A DNA stretch of 64,000 nucleotides from Chloroflexota bacterium (GCA_018650845.1 JABIFF010000022.1:62001-126000), one strand, 5' to 3'; positions 1-11,707 are shown, numbered from the stretch's first letter. Made by a program: numbers and translations. The notes: generated from the letters alone by a model not told the origin.

Positions 1-89
1 ATGCCGGCAACGAATCCGCCCACACCGCCCATAAGCAGGCCAAGCAGGAATCCGCCGCCGCCGCCTCCACTGCTGTCATTGTCAGCCAT
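1..89 (-). CDS. YtxH-like small membrane protein, N-terminal fragment
   Basis: The first 29 codons of a minus-strand gene run off the window edge. The start ATG is at 87-89 with an AGAGG Shine-Dalgarno about 7 bases upstream. The visible protein begins MADNDSS, then a run of glycines, then a hydrophobic Gly/Leu-rich stretch (GFLLGLLMGGVGGF). This is the usual N-terminus of YtxH-domain envelope proteins, but too little is present to be certain. It lies 61 bases downstream of the membrane protein at 151-483 on the same strand, so the two are probably co-transcribed. Confidence 0.6.
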   Translation of the reverse strand, partial: MADNDSSGGGGGGFLLGLLMGGVGGFVAG

Positions 90-150
90 TAATTACCTCT
101 GACTTCTGGGTTCTGTGTGTAGTTTGAAAATAGTGCGATGCTCATGCCGG

Positions 151-483
151 CTACCTATCTTCTCGATCTGATGGCTCAGGTTCGTTCGAGCCTCCGCCGA
201 AGAGGCGACCTACGCCCTGAAACGCTCCCATCAGTCCAAGACCTTTCACAACTGGTCTCAGCACTGACGCAGCTTCTTCCACGGTTCGTCTAGCAACGGC
301 AACCCGCCCGAAGGTTTCTTCGAATCCTTCAGCCACGTGCTCCATTCGATCCATGAATCGATTCACCCGACCGTAGAGTCGGAGCGAAAGAGCGGCTCCG
401 AAGAGCAACAGACCGAACGTGAACACCAAAAATACGATCAGTACGATGTCTCTTATTTGAGCGACGTTCTCGGCAAATGTCAT
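151..483 (-). CDS. hypothetical single-span membrane protein
   Basis: 110 residues with one strong transmembrane segment near residues 13-35 (IVLIVFLVFTFGLLLFG). A charged, probably helical region follows (VNRFMDRMEHVAEGFEETF), then a Gly-rich segment and an acidic tail. The layout, an N-terminal anchor plus an amphipathic helix, resembles DUF948-like envelope proteins, but I do not recognise a specific family. It is followed closely by the YtxH-like gene on the same strand, which suggests a small envelope operon. Function unknown. Confidence 0.6.
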   Translation of the reverse strand: MTFAENVAQIRDIVLIVFLVFTFGLLLFGAALSLRLYGRVNRFMDRMEHVAEGFEETFGRVAVARRTVEEAASVLRPVVKGLGLMGAFQGVGRLFGGGSNEPEPSDREDR

Positions 484-828
484 ACGTATTTCAGTTCAAA
501 GTGCTTAAATAATCGTAAGTTCGCTGGGACAAAATGACCGTTTTCAGTTGAACACCGTCATAGTCAGCCATCTCATCCTAGCAGTGCAAAGAGAATTATT
601 GCAATATTAGAAAGTATCCACTTTATAAGTATTCACTTTAGAGTGGTGCTCTTAGCTCACAACAACTCGAATACAGTCGATCTGAACTCAACTCAAGTCG
701 CTGCCTAAGGTTCGGTCTGAACGCGTGGACGAGAGAAGAGGCTAAGAATTTAGACGTGGGACTGCTGTCGGTGACACATTCCATCTCACCGTTACGAACA
801 CTAAAAGTGGAGCAGTTCTTACTCGAGC
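484..828. other. intergenic region with no recognised gene
   Basis: 345 bases between the small membrane protein and the end of rpoD. It must hold the promoter of the minus-strand envelope genes. The only structures I see are a hairpin with 6-base arms (CGGTGA/TCACCG, 769-791), which lacks a T tract, and an A/T-rich stretch at about 600-645 with two near-identical boxes (TATCCACTTTA and TATTCACTTTA) enclosed by CCACT...AGTGG. The boxes could be an operator; there is no further support. Confidence 0.4.
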
Positions 829-2367
<1,539 letters not shown>

Positions 2368-2369
2368 TT

Positions 2370-4208
2370 TTATGCCCGCCCTGTCATTACTTTGCGAAGA
2401 TTCTCGTTCGAATGGAGCGATTGATCCAAAAGCTCCTGCGCTTCCTCACCCTCCAGCTCTTTGAGCCGTTCGGTTTGCAGTTTTTTAGTACGCCTATAGT
2501 GCCGTTCTCTCAAACGCATAACGCACTGCGTAACATCCTCGATATGTCGAGCCTGATCCGACGGAGGAAGTTCACGTTCTGCTAAACGATGTGCCTTTTC
2601 CGTTAAATCATCGCCAAGTTCGTGCGAAATTTCGCCGAGTGTAGACGAGGATTGCCACGCCGTAAACAAAGCCCGGTTGTCAGACTCATGCATAAATTCG
2701 GGCGGCATAGCTACTGCATGCTCACGAAGATCGTCTAATTGCAGTACGAGAGACAGCAGATGTTCCTCTAATGGATCACCCGCTGAAGAGTTCAATACTT
2801 CGCTGACCTGCTCCGACGAAATTCGTCCCGAATCCAAGAATTGCGACTTTTTCCCGCTACGGTATGAGCTATTACGTCGCGAGCCAGATCGACCAGATCG
2901 ACCGAGCGCTCTCGGCTTATCGACAATCGATTTAAGACGCTGCTCGGTAATGCCAGCAAGCTTCGCAGTGGTCGACCAGTAGCGATCTTGGTCGTAATCG
3001 TTCGTGATGTTGTAGATCAGAGGAGCGACGCTGTTGCCGAAATCAGCAATGCCTTGGCCAGATTCCAGGTTATGAAGCTTTGCCTTCGCAACTATCAAAT
3101 AGTCGAGCAGCGGCTCAGCTTCCTTCAGCGACGTTCGCCAGCTATCAGGATCGGAACGAATAGCTTCATCGGGGTCTTTACCGCCGTCTGGGCGTGCGAC
3201 CTTCACTTCGATTCCACGACGTCGACCAGTGCTTAGTTCAGCCGTAACGCCTTCCAGTGCTCGCATAGTCGCTGCTTCACCCGCAGCGTCGGAGTCGAGA
3301 CAGAGAATGATCGTCCCAACACCACCGGCTGTTGCGTGGCGTGAGAGCGAATCCAACTGCATTCCAGTAACTGCAGTACCCATCGAAGCGACCACGTTCG
3401 TAAACCCATGCTCGTGAGCAGCGATTACGTCCATGTATCCCTCAACGACCACAGCTTCGTTCGATGCCCTGATCGATTCAGCAGCCCAGTTGAGCCCATA
3501 CAAAATCGAGGATTTGTCGAATGCGTCAGTCTGAGGCGTATTCAAATATTTTGGTTCTGAGCCGTCGAGAGTCCGCGCCCCAAAACCGATGATTCGATCT
3601 CGAGCGTCACGAATTTCTATAGTCAGGCGTCCAGTGAACATGTCACGCCATGAACCATCGTCTTTTCGAGTGATTAGTCCTGCATCCCGAGCAGTTCTAG
3701 CTTGAACGTTCCTCGTTCGCAGGTGCCCAGAGAGAGTTTCCATGCCGCTTGGGGCAAGACCCAACCCTCGGCGCTTAGCAGTTTCGATATCAATACCTCT
3801 ATCGGTCAGGTACTTGAGAGTGTCCTCACCGACAGGGGCTTTCAGTCTCGAAAGGAAGTAGTCAGCGGCTATATCGTTGGCTTCAATAAGACCGGTAACA
3901 GGCTTTTTGCGAGGTTCGTTCTTACGATCCTCAACCTTGATCCCAGCACGATTAGCGAGCTGTTCAAGCGCTTCTACGAACGACATGTTCTCTTGCTTCA
4001 TCATGAAGGAGATCACATCGCCACCCTCGGCACACGAGCCAAAGCATCGCCAGCTACCAGTCTCTGGATAGATTACGAACGAAGGCGAGCGTTCAGAGTG
4101 GAAAGGACAGAGGGCTTTCGGCTGGCGCGATGAAGTATCCAAGTCGACATAATCTGAAATGACTTGAACGATATCGGACCGGCTTTTTACCTCGTCTACT
4201 AACGCCAT
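2370..4208 (-). CDS. dnaG: DNA primase DnaG
   Basis: 612 residues. It makes RNA primers for the replication fork. The N-terminal CHC2-type zinc finger is visible (CPFH...[12 protein letters not shown], residues about 34-64). The central TOPRIM domain carries [16 protein letters not shown] and then [12 protein letters not shown], the acidic metal-binding residues. A DnaB-interacting C-terminal region follows. The start [18 protein letters not shown] matches the usual family start. It lies directly upstream of rpoD and is probably co-transcribed with it; the promoter region would be 4209-4382. Confidence 0.97.
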   Translation of the reverse strand: MALVDEVKSRSDIVQVISDYVDLDTSSRQPKALCPFHSERSPSFVIYPETGSWRCFGSCAEGGDVISFMMKQENMSFVEALEQLANRAGIKVEDRKNEPRKKPVTGLIEANDIAADYFLSRLKAPVGEDTLKYLTDRGIDIETAKRRGLGLAPSGMETLSGHLRTRNVQARTARDAGLITRKDDGSWRDMFTGRLTIEIRDARDRIIGFGARTLDGSEPKYLNTPQTDAFDKSSILYGLNWAAESIRASNEAVVVEGYMDVIAAHEHGFTNVVASMGTAVTGMQLDSLSRHATAGGVGTIILCLDSDAAGEAATMRALEGVTAELSTGRRRGIEVKVARPDGGKDPDEAIRSDPDSWRTSLKEAEPLLDYLIVAKAKLHNLESGQGIADFGNSVAPLIYNITNDYDQDRYWSTTAKLAGITEQRLKSIVDKPRALGRSGRSGSRRNSSYRSGKKSQFLDSGRISSEQVSEVLNSSAGDPLEEHLLSLVLQLDDLREHAVAMPPEFMHESDNRALFTAWQSSSTLGEISHELGDDLTEKAHRLAERELPPSDQARHIEDVTQCVMRLRERHYRRTKKLQTERLKELEGEEAQELLDQSLHSNENLRKVMTGRA

Positions 4209-4264
4209 ATCTTTTGAAACTCAACGCACCCTACTGGATGCGGCTACGAATCTCGAAACTGGAA

Positions 4265-4286
4265 TGTCACACTTACATACGTGACA
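4265..4286. promoter_or_regulatory. inverted repeat upstream of dnaG (possible operator)
   Basis: TGTCAC and GTGACA arms are separated by 10 bases that include ACATACGT. The site is about 57 bases upstream of the dnaG start. It could bind a dimeric regulator of the dnaG-rpoD operon. There is no independent evidence. Confidence 0.3.
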
Positions 4287-4382
4287 AATTTCACACGGAT
4301 TCGGATAGGCTGAACTGTGCCGGAAAGTATACGGATACTAATTTCCCCGTGACGCCCTGCCGGGGGTAATTTAGGACCATTT

Positions 4383-5498
4383 CTATATGCGGCCCTGAAA
4401 TACTCCATCACTCAACCCAGGTCTGACCTGTTCGGCCATCATCAGGGCGTAGTTGTCTGTCATGCCGCATACGAAGTCGGCAGCAGCACGCTCGGTCGAT
4501 CCGGAAAACTCTCGCAGCCAAGCCGGAATCAGTTCGGGCTTGCGATTAAAGTGCTCGAATAGCACGCCGACGATCGCTGCAGCCTTACGACCTTCTACCG
4601 ATGCACTGATCGGGTGATAGAAGCGTTCGAACATGAACACACGAAGATCGGTGACGATCTTGCCAAGTTCAGGCGACATTCTGATCCACGGCTTATCGCC
4701 GCCTTCATCATCAGAGGTATCTACCTCGATTTCGCCCGTGCAATCCCACGAAGATTCCACAACATCTCGTACTACAGCATCGATTCGTTGCGAATGCCGA
4801 ATGCCTAGCGCATCGATGGCTTCTGATGGCAGATCTTCCAACTGAATATAGTCAGATCGCAGTGCGTCTTGAATATCGTGTGCTAAATACGCCAATGCAT
4901 CTGAAATCCGAACGATCTGTGCCTCTAACGCCAGATTCGCCACGGCTGCACGGTTCAGAAATTTGCCTTCAGGCTTCGAATGGTTCCGAATTCCGTCGAT
5001 AACGTTCTCAGTCAGGTTCAGACCCTTGCCGTCTTTCTCAAGCTGAGTAATCAGTCTCACCGAGTGTCGACTGTGATGGAAACCGTCAGTAAGCACCTGA
5101 TTCAGCACGCTCTCGCCAATATGACCGAACGGCGTGTGCCCGAGATCGTGACCAAGACCAATCGCCTCGACCAAATCTTCGTTCAAATTCAAACCACGGG
5201 CGATCGATCGCCCCACCTGAGATACCTCGATCACGTGCGTTAGCCGAGTGGTGAAATGATCGCCCTGCGGAGCAACAAAAACCTGGCTCTTGTGCTTTAG
5301 CCTTCGGAACGAATTTGTGTGAACCACTCGATCACGATCACGCTGAAACTCCGTTCGAGTCTCGGAAGGCTCTTCCGGTATCGCCCGAACAGCGTCCGCC
5401 GAACGCGAAGCAAACGGTGAGAGCAGTTCTTCTCGCTTCTCAAGTCGAATGCGTACTGAACTAAGGTCGGGTTTCGTATTTCGTGAGATCGTATCCAT
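4383..5498 (-). CDS. dgt: dGTPase-like HD-domain triphosphohydrolase
   Basis: About 371 residues. Removes triphosphate from dGTP or related dNTPs. HD-superfamily metal residues are visible: the histidine in RLTHVIEVSQVGRSIARGL, GLGHDLGHTPFGHIGE, and a later DALAYLAHDIQDA. The N-terminal FRRLKHKSQVF signature is typical of the dGTPase-like family. An upstream TTG (5507) is in frame, but the ATG at 5496-5498 has AGG 10 bases upstream and is preferred. Members of this shorter class often act on several dNTPs, so strict dGTP specificity is not shown. Confidence 0.9.
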   Translation of the reverse strand: MDTISRNTKPDLSSVRIRLEKREELLSPFASRSADAVRAIPEEPSETRTEFQRDRDRVVHTNSFRRLKHKSQVFVAPQGDHFTTRLTHVIEVSQVGRSIARGLNLNEDLVEAIGLGHDLGHTPFGHIGESVLNQVLTDGFHHSRHSVRLITQLEKDGKGLNLTENVIDGIRNHSKPEGKFLNRAAVANLALEAQIVRISDALAYLAHDIQDALRSDYIQLEDLPSEAIDALGIRHSQRIDAVVRDVVESSWDCTGEIEVDTSDDEGGDKPWIRMSPELGKIVTDLRVFMFERFYHPISASVEGRKAAAIVGVLFEHFNRKPELIPAWLREFSGSTERAAADFVCGMTDNYALMMAEQVRPGLSDGVFQGRI

Positions 5499-5531
5499 CG
5501 ATTTCAAGCCTATATGCGAAGGCTAATTTGG

Positions 5532-6821
5532 TCACCTATCGTGCGTCGGGTCTTCGTGCAAATTTCGAACTTTTCGTTGAGTAATCAAAATAGTAACGAT
5601 CAACACAAGCAGGATCACAGGTCCCACCATCATCCCCGCTCGTAAACCTATCAACGTAGCCAGCGATCCGGTCCACAATCCGCCAAGCAAGCCAATGCTC
5701 GACGATATTGCGAATACGCCCATCACCCGACCTCGAATTTCTTCCGGAACTCGCAGTTGAACAGCGACGATTGCCGAAATGTTGAACAAACCGTTCCCAA
5801 AATGAGCCAGAGCAGCCAACGGCATCGCAATCGCCAGAGTCGGAGAGTTTGAAACGATCAACATGATCGAGGAGAACGACGCTGCACCACCTAAAATCAT
5901 CAAGCCGAGATGCCGCCCCGGCGAGAGTCGACCCGCCACCATTATTCCGCTGAACGCCCCAATTCCAGCCGAAGAGAACATGTAGCCGACTTCACGCGGA
6001 CCGCCATCGAACAGATCGACAAACGCCGGCAGCATGCCAATCCACCCGAACACCATCAACATGTTTGTGAATGACAGGATCATCAGCACCAACAAAATCC
6101 TGTGGCTGCGAATGTACCCAAATCCTGTACCGAGATCACGCAGAACGCTGCGAGTAACTGCTGAAGCCCCACGACGTGGCAGTGCCAGAGTGGCGATGAA
6201 CATGGCTAGCCAGCCAAGGGCAGATACGAAAAATCCAATATGAGTGCCGGTTGCAGCAATCAACACTCCACCCAGCGTAGGCGCAACCACTGAAGCCGAT
6301 GCCATTAGTGATCCATTGATCGTCACAGCGCTCTTCATTGCCGATTTAGGCACCAAGGAAGGGAAGTACGCCTGCCTCGACGGTTGATCTGCACCCGCAA
6401 CGAATCCTGAAATTATCGCAACAGTAAATACGTGCCAGGGCTGGACTGTATTTGAAAGATCTAAAACACCGAGCAATACCAACAGCATCGCACCGATGAA
6501 CGATGAACCACCAAGCAGGAATTTCGCCTCGAAGCGATCGGCAAACACCCCACCAAACACGTTCACAAGCATCATCGGAATTGCGGTTGCAGCCGCTACT
6601 CCGCCCAAACTCAGCGTCGAGCCAGTTAGGTCCCACATAAGCAAACCTTGAGCAACGGCTCCCAGTCGAAGAGCATTCATCGCTAGAACAGTTCCGCCGA
6701 AGTAAATACGGAACGCCGGAATAGCCAAGGCGCTGGTTCGTCGCTCTACTTTAGGAGCAGAAGACGATTCCGCTTCATCAGCTGACTTCACAGTTTCACT
6801 GCCTGAATCTACGTTGCTCAC
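5532..6821 (-). CDS. MFS transporter (EntS/MFS_3-like), second of tandem pair
   Basis: 429 residues with about 12 hydrophobic segments. The MFS motif A-like loop is GGVFADRFEAKFLL, and a second motif is RVPEEIRGRVMGVFAIS near residue 355. These are typical of the MFS_3/EntS-like export group. It starts inside the last codons of the upstream MFS gene (ATGA-type overlap, 6818-6821), so the two are translationally coupled. The proteins share the same motifs and layout, so they are tandem paralogs. Substrate unknown. Confidence 0.88.
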   Translation of the reverse strand: MSNVDSGSETVKSADEAESSSAPKVERRTSALAIPAFRIYFGGTVLAMNALRLGAVAQGLLMWDLTGSTLSLGGVAAATAIPMMLVNVFGGVFADRFEAKFLLGGSSFIGAMLLVLLGVLDLSNTVQPWHVFTVAIISGFVAGADQPSRQAYFPSLVPKSAMKSAVTINGSLMASASVVAPTLGGVLIAATGTHIGFFVSALGWLAMFIATLALPRRGASAVTRSVLRDLGTGFGYIRSHRILLVLMILSFTNMLMVFGWIGMLPAFVDLFDGGPREVGYMFSSAGIGAFSGIMVAGRLSPGRHLGLMILGGAASFSSIMLIVSNSPTLAIAMPLAALAHFGNGLFNISAIVAVQLRVPEEIRGRVMGVFAISSSIGLLGGLWTGSLATLIGLRAGMMVGPVILLVLIVTILITQRKVRNLHEDPTHDR

Positions 6822-8089
6822 GCGTCTTCCAAATTGCCGCCGTCCAAGTTGCGAACTATCGGCTGAGTGATTCCCACTATCAAGAAAACCGAAGCCAGAA
6901 TCGCAGCACCGATTGCAACAGCAATTCGCTCGTCGTAAACCGACGCCACGTAGCCGCCCATCACGCCGCCTAGTGGGATGAAGCTGAACGTGATCGTGTA
7001 GATGCCCATTACCCGTCCTCGCATCCCCTCAGGCACTCGAAGCTGCAACGCTGTCATCGCTATCACGAAGTAAATCGTGTTTGCGAGACCGCCGATGAAT
7101 AGGAAAATCAACGCGACGTAGAACGACGGAGCAAAAGCGAACGAAACAATCGCAGCAGTGAACGTTATCGTGCCGCCCAGCATGAAGTACCCAACACGTG
7201 GATTCGCTCGAATACGTCCCACCGTGAATGTACCTGCAAGTGCGCCCAAACCAAGCGCAGAAAGCATGATTCCAAAGCCATCGGCTTCACGTTCAAACCG
7301 CTTGGCGAAAAACGGCATCAGCTGTATGTACTGCATTCCGAAGAAGTGAGTGGTGTATGTAAGACCAATCAGCAGCACAAAATCCCGCCTTGAAAGAATG
7401 AATCTCACGCCTTCGACGATATCGCCAAGCACGTTACGACTCTTCACAACCGGTGGCGAACTAACCCTGAGCGAAATCATCACAACCAGCATGCTGGCCC
7501 ATCCGAGCACCCCTACGAAGAACACCGATTCAGTACCGCCAACGGTGATCAAAATTCCGCCAATGATCGGTGTCACCAATCGACTGAACTGCCACATCAC
7601 CGTTCCCAGCACCACGGCACTCGACATATGTTTTCGTTCGATCAAAAGCGGGAAGTACGAGCTTCGAACTGGCCCATCAAAGCCCATCACAAGGCCTTGA
7701 GCTGAAGCTATAGCAACGACGTGCCAAATCTTGATTACATCTGTGGCATCAAGTATCGCTAGCAACAGCAAAAGCGCGGTCGATGCAATCGACACCGCCA
7801 TTATCAGCATGCGACGATCTACTCGATCAGCCAATACACCGCCGAATAGGCTCACCAGAATCGTCGGGATCGCAGTAGCACCGCCGAGGAGACCAATATC
7901 AGTCGTCGAGCCGCCCAGCTTGTCGACGATGAGCCAGCCCTGTGCCATCGTCACAATCTGAATTGCGCCCACCGAAGCAAGCGAACCCAACCAGTATCGA
8001 CGGTATTTAGCGTTGCTCAGCGCACCTAGCTTGTCCGTCATTCTGGCGCGGAAACCAGAAGGAATTTGTTCGTCTGTGCTAGATGCCAA
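6818..8089 (-). CDS. MFS transporter (EntS/MFS_3-like), first of tandem pair
   Basis: 423 residues from a TTG start at 8087-8089. An internal ATG (residue 17, MTDKLGALSNAKYRRYWLG) is an alternative that sits right before the conserved first helix. Signature loops are FGGVLADRVDRRMLI and RVPEGMRGRVMGIYTITF, which parallel those of the downstream paralog. About 12 membrane spans. Probably an efflux system for a small molecule. Both copies are kept, which suggests either different substrates or a heteromeric exporter. Confidence 0.87.
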   Translation of the reverse strand: MASSTDEQIPSGFRARMTDKLGALSNAKYRRYWLGSLASVGAIQIVTMAQGWLIVDKLGGSTTDIGLLGGATAIPTILVSLFGGVLADRVDRRMLIMAVSIASTALLLLLAILDATDVIKIWHVVAIASAQGLVMGFDGPVRSSYFPLLIERKHMSSAVVLGTVMWQFSRLVTPIIGGILITVGGTESVFFVGVLGWASMLVVMISLRVSSPPVVKSRNVLGDIVEGVRFILSRRDFVLLIGLTYTTHFFGMQYIQLMPFFAKRFEREADGFGIMLSALGLGALAGTFTVGRIRANPRVGYFMLGGTITFTAAIVSFAFAPSFYVALIFLFIGGLANTIYFVIAMTALQLRVPEGMRGRVMGIYTITFSFIPLGGVMGGYVASVYDERIAVAIGAAILASVFLIVGITQPIVRNLDGGNLEDA

Positions 8090-8203
8090 GCTTAAAAGTG
8101 ATCGATTCGAGTGATGGGATTAATGCGAGCGACGATGTTACGCCTTCTTCGCATTGATTAGTGATCGAATGGCACAATTTGCTATTCGACAACCACTCGC
8201 CAT

Positions 8204-10057
8204 CTATTCAACAGTGACGGTTTTGGCGAGATTTCTTGGCTTGTCGGGGTCACGCCCGAGAGCCAGTGCTGTTCGGTATGCAAGAATCTGCATCGGAACT
8301 AAAGTGACGAACGGCTGAAGAAGCTCGGGGCATTTCGGAACATAGATCACGTGATCGGCAACACGCCCAATCATCTCGTCGCCCTCGGTTGCAATCGCAG
8401 CTACTTCACCACCACGTGCTTTCACTTCGCTGATGTTCGAAAGCATCTTCTCGTAGAGATCGTTCTGAGGTGCAGCAACAACTGTCGCCATATCGTCACC
8501 CAGCAGTGCGTTCACTCCGTGCTTCATTTCGCCAGCTGCGTAGCCTTCGGCATGTATGTAAGCAAGTTCCTTCATCTTCAGTGCGCCTTCAAGCGCGATA
8601 GGCAGCTGCGCTCCACGACCGAGATAAAGCAGATCTTCAAATTTCGATAGTCGATCAGCCAGTTCCGAAACCTGACCGTTGAGCTCAAGAGTTTTTGCGA
8701 TTAGCGATGGCAGTTCAGCCATAGATTCAACGATAGTTTTGACTTGTACGGCGTCGATCACGCCTCTTGTTTCAGCAAGCACCACCGCCAGCTCCAGCAG
8801 CGTTGTCATACTGCCAATTAGCGTTTTGGTTGATGCAACACCGATTTCTTGGCCAGCTCGAACGGGCAGAGTGAAATCGGCAATTCTGGTCGCTTGTGAA
8901 CCTTCTAGTTCAAGCACTACGCCTTGAGGTGAACCTGCATTTCGGGCATGCTCCATCGCCGCCAACGTATCAGCAGTTTCGCCAGACTGAGTAACAGCGA
9001 CAATCAAGGTATTAGGCCCTAGAACCGGATTCCGGTATCGCAGTTCAGACGAGTTCTCAGCAGTTGCTGGAATACGAGCCAAAGATTCGATCACGGAGGC
9101 GCCAAACATCGCTGCGTGAAGCGATGTTCCCATGCCCGTTAGAACAACTCTGTCGATCGACTTTAGTTTCTCGCTAGTTAGTGAAATTTCAGGAAGCGAA
9201 AGAGTCCCGGCAGAAAAATCAGCTCGCCCTCTCATCGCACCTTGAACCGCATCAGGTTCTTCGGCAATTTCCTTCGACATAAAGTGCGGATGATTGCCTT
9301 TTTGAGCTGCTTCGAAGTTCTGAGCAGTCACAACTGGCTCACGAGTAATCGTCGATCCTTGAAGATCGAACAACCGAACATCGCCATGTTCGATCTCAAC
9401 CACTTCACCGGGCTCTAAATAAATAACTTCCGATGTGTACGGCAAAAGAGCGATAGTGTCGGACGCCATCACGGCTGCGTGATCGCTCTTGCCAACAACA
9501 ATTCCGCCGGCGTTTCCAACCCGCAGCCCCACAACAACGTCAGGCTCTGCTTTCGATACAGCAACAATCGCCGTATTGCCTTTGATCTGGCCAGCGGCGC
9601 CGATCACAGCTTCTCGAAGACTACTTCCAGCTGCCACTCGATTGCCTACCAGATGCGCAAGCACTTCTGAATCAGTCTCTGACTTGAATTCGAACCCTGA
9701 ATCAACAAGCTGATCTTTCAACTCGATGAAATTCTCGATAATCCCGTTATGTGCGATAGAAACCGACCCATCGCTCGAAGCGTGTGGGTGCGAATTCTGC
9801 TGATTCACCTCTCCGTGAGTCGCCCAGCGCGTGTGACCAATACCCACAACACCCGAAAGCTGGCTTTCACCTGCCGCCACCGCAAGGTTTTCCAGCGACG
9901 CCTTGTGATCGCCACGTTTGACGGTTTGAATCTCGCCAGAAGAGTCGATCACCGAAATTCCGGCCGAGTCGTAACCTCTGTACTCAACCGATCGAAGACC
10001 TTCGATCAGTAAAGGAACAGCGTTCTCAGTTCCGGCATATGCAAATATTCCACACAC
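8204..10057 (-). CDS. glmS: glutamine-fructose-6-phosphate aminotransferase GlmS
   Basis: 617 residues. Makes glucosamine-6-phosphate from fructose-6-phosphate and glutamine, the entry to amino-sugar and cell-envelope precursors. The N-terminal glutaminase domain starts with the catalytic Cys2 (MCGIFAYAG) and has HTRWATHGEVN. Two SIS sugar-isomerase domains follow (VVLTGMGTSLHAAMFG; DLLYLGRGAQLPIALEGALK). The C-terminus DKPRNLAKTVTVE is canonical. The start is GTG, placed immediately after the TAA of plsC, so the genes form an operon. No glmS ribozyme pattern was seen; there is no leader between plsC and glmS. Confidence 0.97.
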   Translation of the reverse strand: MCGIFAYAGTENAVPLLIEGLRSVEYRGYDSAGISVIDSSGEIQTVKRGDHKASLENLAVAAGESQLSGVVGIGHTRWATHGEVNQQNSHPHASSDGSVSIAHNGIIENFIELKDQLVDSGFEFKSETDSEVLAHLVGNRVAAGSSLREAVIGAAGQIKGNTAIVAVSKAEPDVVVGLRVGNAGGIVVGKSDHAAVMASDTIALLPYTSEVIYLEPGEVVEIEHGDVRLFDLQGSTITREPVVTAQNFEAAQKGNHPHFMSKEIAEEPDAVQGAMRGRADFSAGTLSLPEISLTSEKLKSIDRVVLTGMGTSLHAAMFGASVIESLARIPATAENSSELRYRNPVLGPNTLIVAVTQSGETADTLAAMEHARNAGSPQGVVLELEGSQATRIADFTLPVRAGQEIGVASTKTLIGSMTTLLELAVVLAETRGVIDAVQVKTIVESMAELPSLIAKTLELNGQVSELADRLSKFEDLLYLGRGAQLPIALEGALKMKELAYIHAEGYAAGEMKHGVNALLGDDMATVVAAPQNDLYEKMLSNISEVKARGGEVAAIATEGDEMIGRVADHVIYVPKCPELLQPFVTLVPMQILAYRTALALGRDPDKPRNLAKTVTVE

Positions 10058-10783
10058 TTAGGCATTTACCCCGCGGTTGGCTCCGCTACTAGTCGACCAT
10101 TCGAATTCAGCAGTCTCAGAAAATTCGTTATCGCACTTCTCAGCGTATTCGCCTCTTTGAGCTTCGGGAAGCATTTTGGCGATACGAATCATGATTTCAG
10201 TGGTCACATCCGCCATCTGCCTTCTAGAAGGACGTCCCTCAGTGCCTGAACCAGTGGCAACAAACGGCTTTCCGATTTTCAGTCTTAGCTTGGCCGTTGG
10301 CTTGAACACTCTTAGCGGGTGTTGAAGCTTTTCCGAACCCGTGAGCGCGAACGGGACAATCGGAACACCTGTCGACATAGCTATCATCGCAAGCCCTTGC
10401 TGAGCCTTGAGCAGTCCGCCAACCTTGCTTCGAGTACCTTCTGGAAACACTATCGCTGTTCGGTGTTCGCTTAACAACTGATTAGTAATCCAGTTCAAAG
10501 CTCGAACATCTGCACGCGTTCTGTCTACTGGAAACGCTCCGTACCCACGCATTAGAACCGACCCGATTCGATATTTAAATAGTTCTTTCTTCGCCATAAA
10601 CACTGGCGGCTTCGGCAAAGCAGCAGCAACTATCGCTGGATCTAGATTCGAAAGATGATTCGAAGCTACCAATAACGGCCCGTTATCGGGTATGTTCTCC
10701 TGCCCTTCGATTTTGAAATCGGAGAACAATTTGAGCGTGGTTTTGAACCCTGAATTACAAAAAGGGAACAGCCACTGGGCCAT
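10058..10783 (-). CDS. plsC: 1-acyl-sn-glycerol-3-phosphate acyltransferase
   Basis: 241 residues. Acylates lysophosphatidic acid to phosphatidic acid at the membrane. The HX4D catalytic motif is in SNHLSNLDPAI and the substrate motif is FPEGTRSKVGG. The start codon overlaps the cmk stop (TAATG-type, 1-base overlap). The stop abuts the glmS start, giving cmk-plsC-glmS in one transcript. The cmk-plsC pairing is common in bacteria. PlsY further along the window would supply the lysophosphatidate. Confidence 0.93.
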   Translation of the reverse strand: MAQWLFPFCNSGFKTTLKLFSDFKIEGQENIPDNGPLLVASNHLSNLDPAIVAAALPKPPVFMAKKELFKYRIGSVLMRGYGAFPVDRTRADVRALNWITNQLLSEHRTAIVFPEGTRSKVGGLLKAQQGLAMIAMSTGVPIVPFALTGSEKLQHPLRVFKPTAKLRLKIGKPFVATGSGTEGRPSRRQMADVTTEIMIRIAKMLPEAQRGEYAEKCDNEFSETAEFEWSTSSGANRGVNA

Positions 10784-11469
10784 TAAAGAACTTCCTCAAC
10801 TAGTTCGATTAGTTTTTCAACAACTTCATCAAACGATAGATCGTCGGTATCGACTACAAGAGCATCATCAGCAGGTCTAAGTGGCGAATTTTCACGCGAA
10901 GAATCGGCAAGATCCCGCTGTTCCATCGAACGAAGAATAACCTCTAGCTCCACTTCAGTGCCTTCTGCAATAAAGTCGCGATGTCGACGAATTGCCCGAG
11001 TTCGAGCCGTAGCGGTCAGATAAATCTTGAGTGGGGCATCGGGGAGAACAACTGTTCCGATGTCCCGACCCACCATCACTATCTCGCCTTCACCGGCCAA
11101 TCGCTGCTGCTCAGCGACCATAATTTCCCGAACTCTCCCAACAGCAGCCACTGAAGAAACAGCATCATCCACCTGAATCGAATGAAGGTGTTTGGTCACG
11201 TCTTCCCCGTTGATAACGATCAAGTTATCGCCCGATTCAGAATCGGTTACTGAAAACTCCATCGTTTCGGCCGCAGCCGCTACGGATTGTGCATCGCTAA
11301 CGTCGACTCCATTTTGAACGGCGTTCCAAGTTGCAGCCCTATACATCAAACCGGTGTCTAAAAAGCGATAACCGATACGGGAAGCGAACGCCTTACCCAC
11401 GGACGATTTTCCTGACACAGCGGGCCCATCGATGGCTATCGGCGGTCGAGCGTTACTAGTTTCTGGCAA
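10783..11469 (-). CDS. cmk: cytidylate kinase
   Basis: 228 residues from a TTG start. Phosphorylates CMP/dCMP. The P-loop lies right at the N-terminus (IAIDGPAVSGKSSVGK), followed by YRFLDTGLMYRAATWNA and the nucleotide-binding MVGRDIGTVVLPDA. The open frame continues upstream to 11802, but that part is antisense to cvpA and carries no kinase sequence. The TTG at 11467-11469 with GGA upstream gives the usual family length. Transcription probably starts in the region shared with divergent cvpA. Confidence 0.93.
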   Translation of the reverse strand: MPETSNARPPIAIDGPAVSGKSSVGKAFASRIGYRFLDTGLMYRAATWNAVQNGVDVSDAQSVAAAAETMEFSVTDSESGDNLIVINGEDVTKHLHSIQVDDAVSSVAAVGRVREIMVAEQQRLAGEGEIVMVGRDIGTVVLPDAPLKIYLTATARTRAIRRHRDFIAEGTEVELEVILRSMEQRDLADSSRENSPLRPADDALVVDTDDLSFDEVVEKLIELVEEVL

Positions 11470-11520
11470 TCGAATTCCGTTCGTTCTGCTACATAACTTT
11501 GGGCTGACTTTAGGCTGACT

Positions 11521-11546
11521 GCACCTGTTTTTGACCACACAGGTGC
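11521..11546. promoter_or_regulatory. inverted repeat between cmk and cvpA
   Basis: Perfect 8-base arms GCACCTGT and ACAGGTGC are separated by 10 bases in the divergent promoter region of cmk (minus) and cvpA (plus). A direct repeat of GGCTGACT lies just to its left. No T tract follows, so an operator is more likely than a terminator. Confidence 0.35.
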
Positions 11547-11707
11547 TGAATGCACTAAGAACAGGATAGTCGCCTGCTGCTAGAATCCCGATCACTCGTT
11601 GTATACGCGTTATCAATATTTCTGTAACGCTTCGCCGATACCATCGTTGAATTGGCTCAATGATCGGCGTGAACAATATCGCCAACTGATAGCGGAGAAA
11701 TTCGAAT

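Noticed and set aside
8090-8203. glmS ribozyme
   Set aside because: The region lies downstream of glmS, and upstream of glmS there is no leader.
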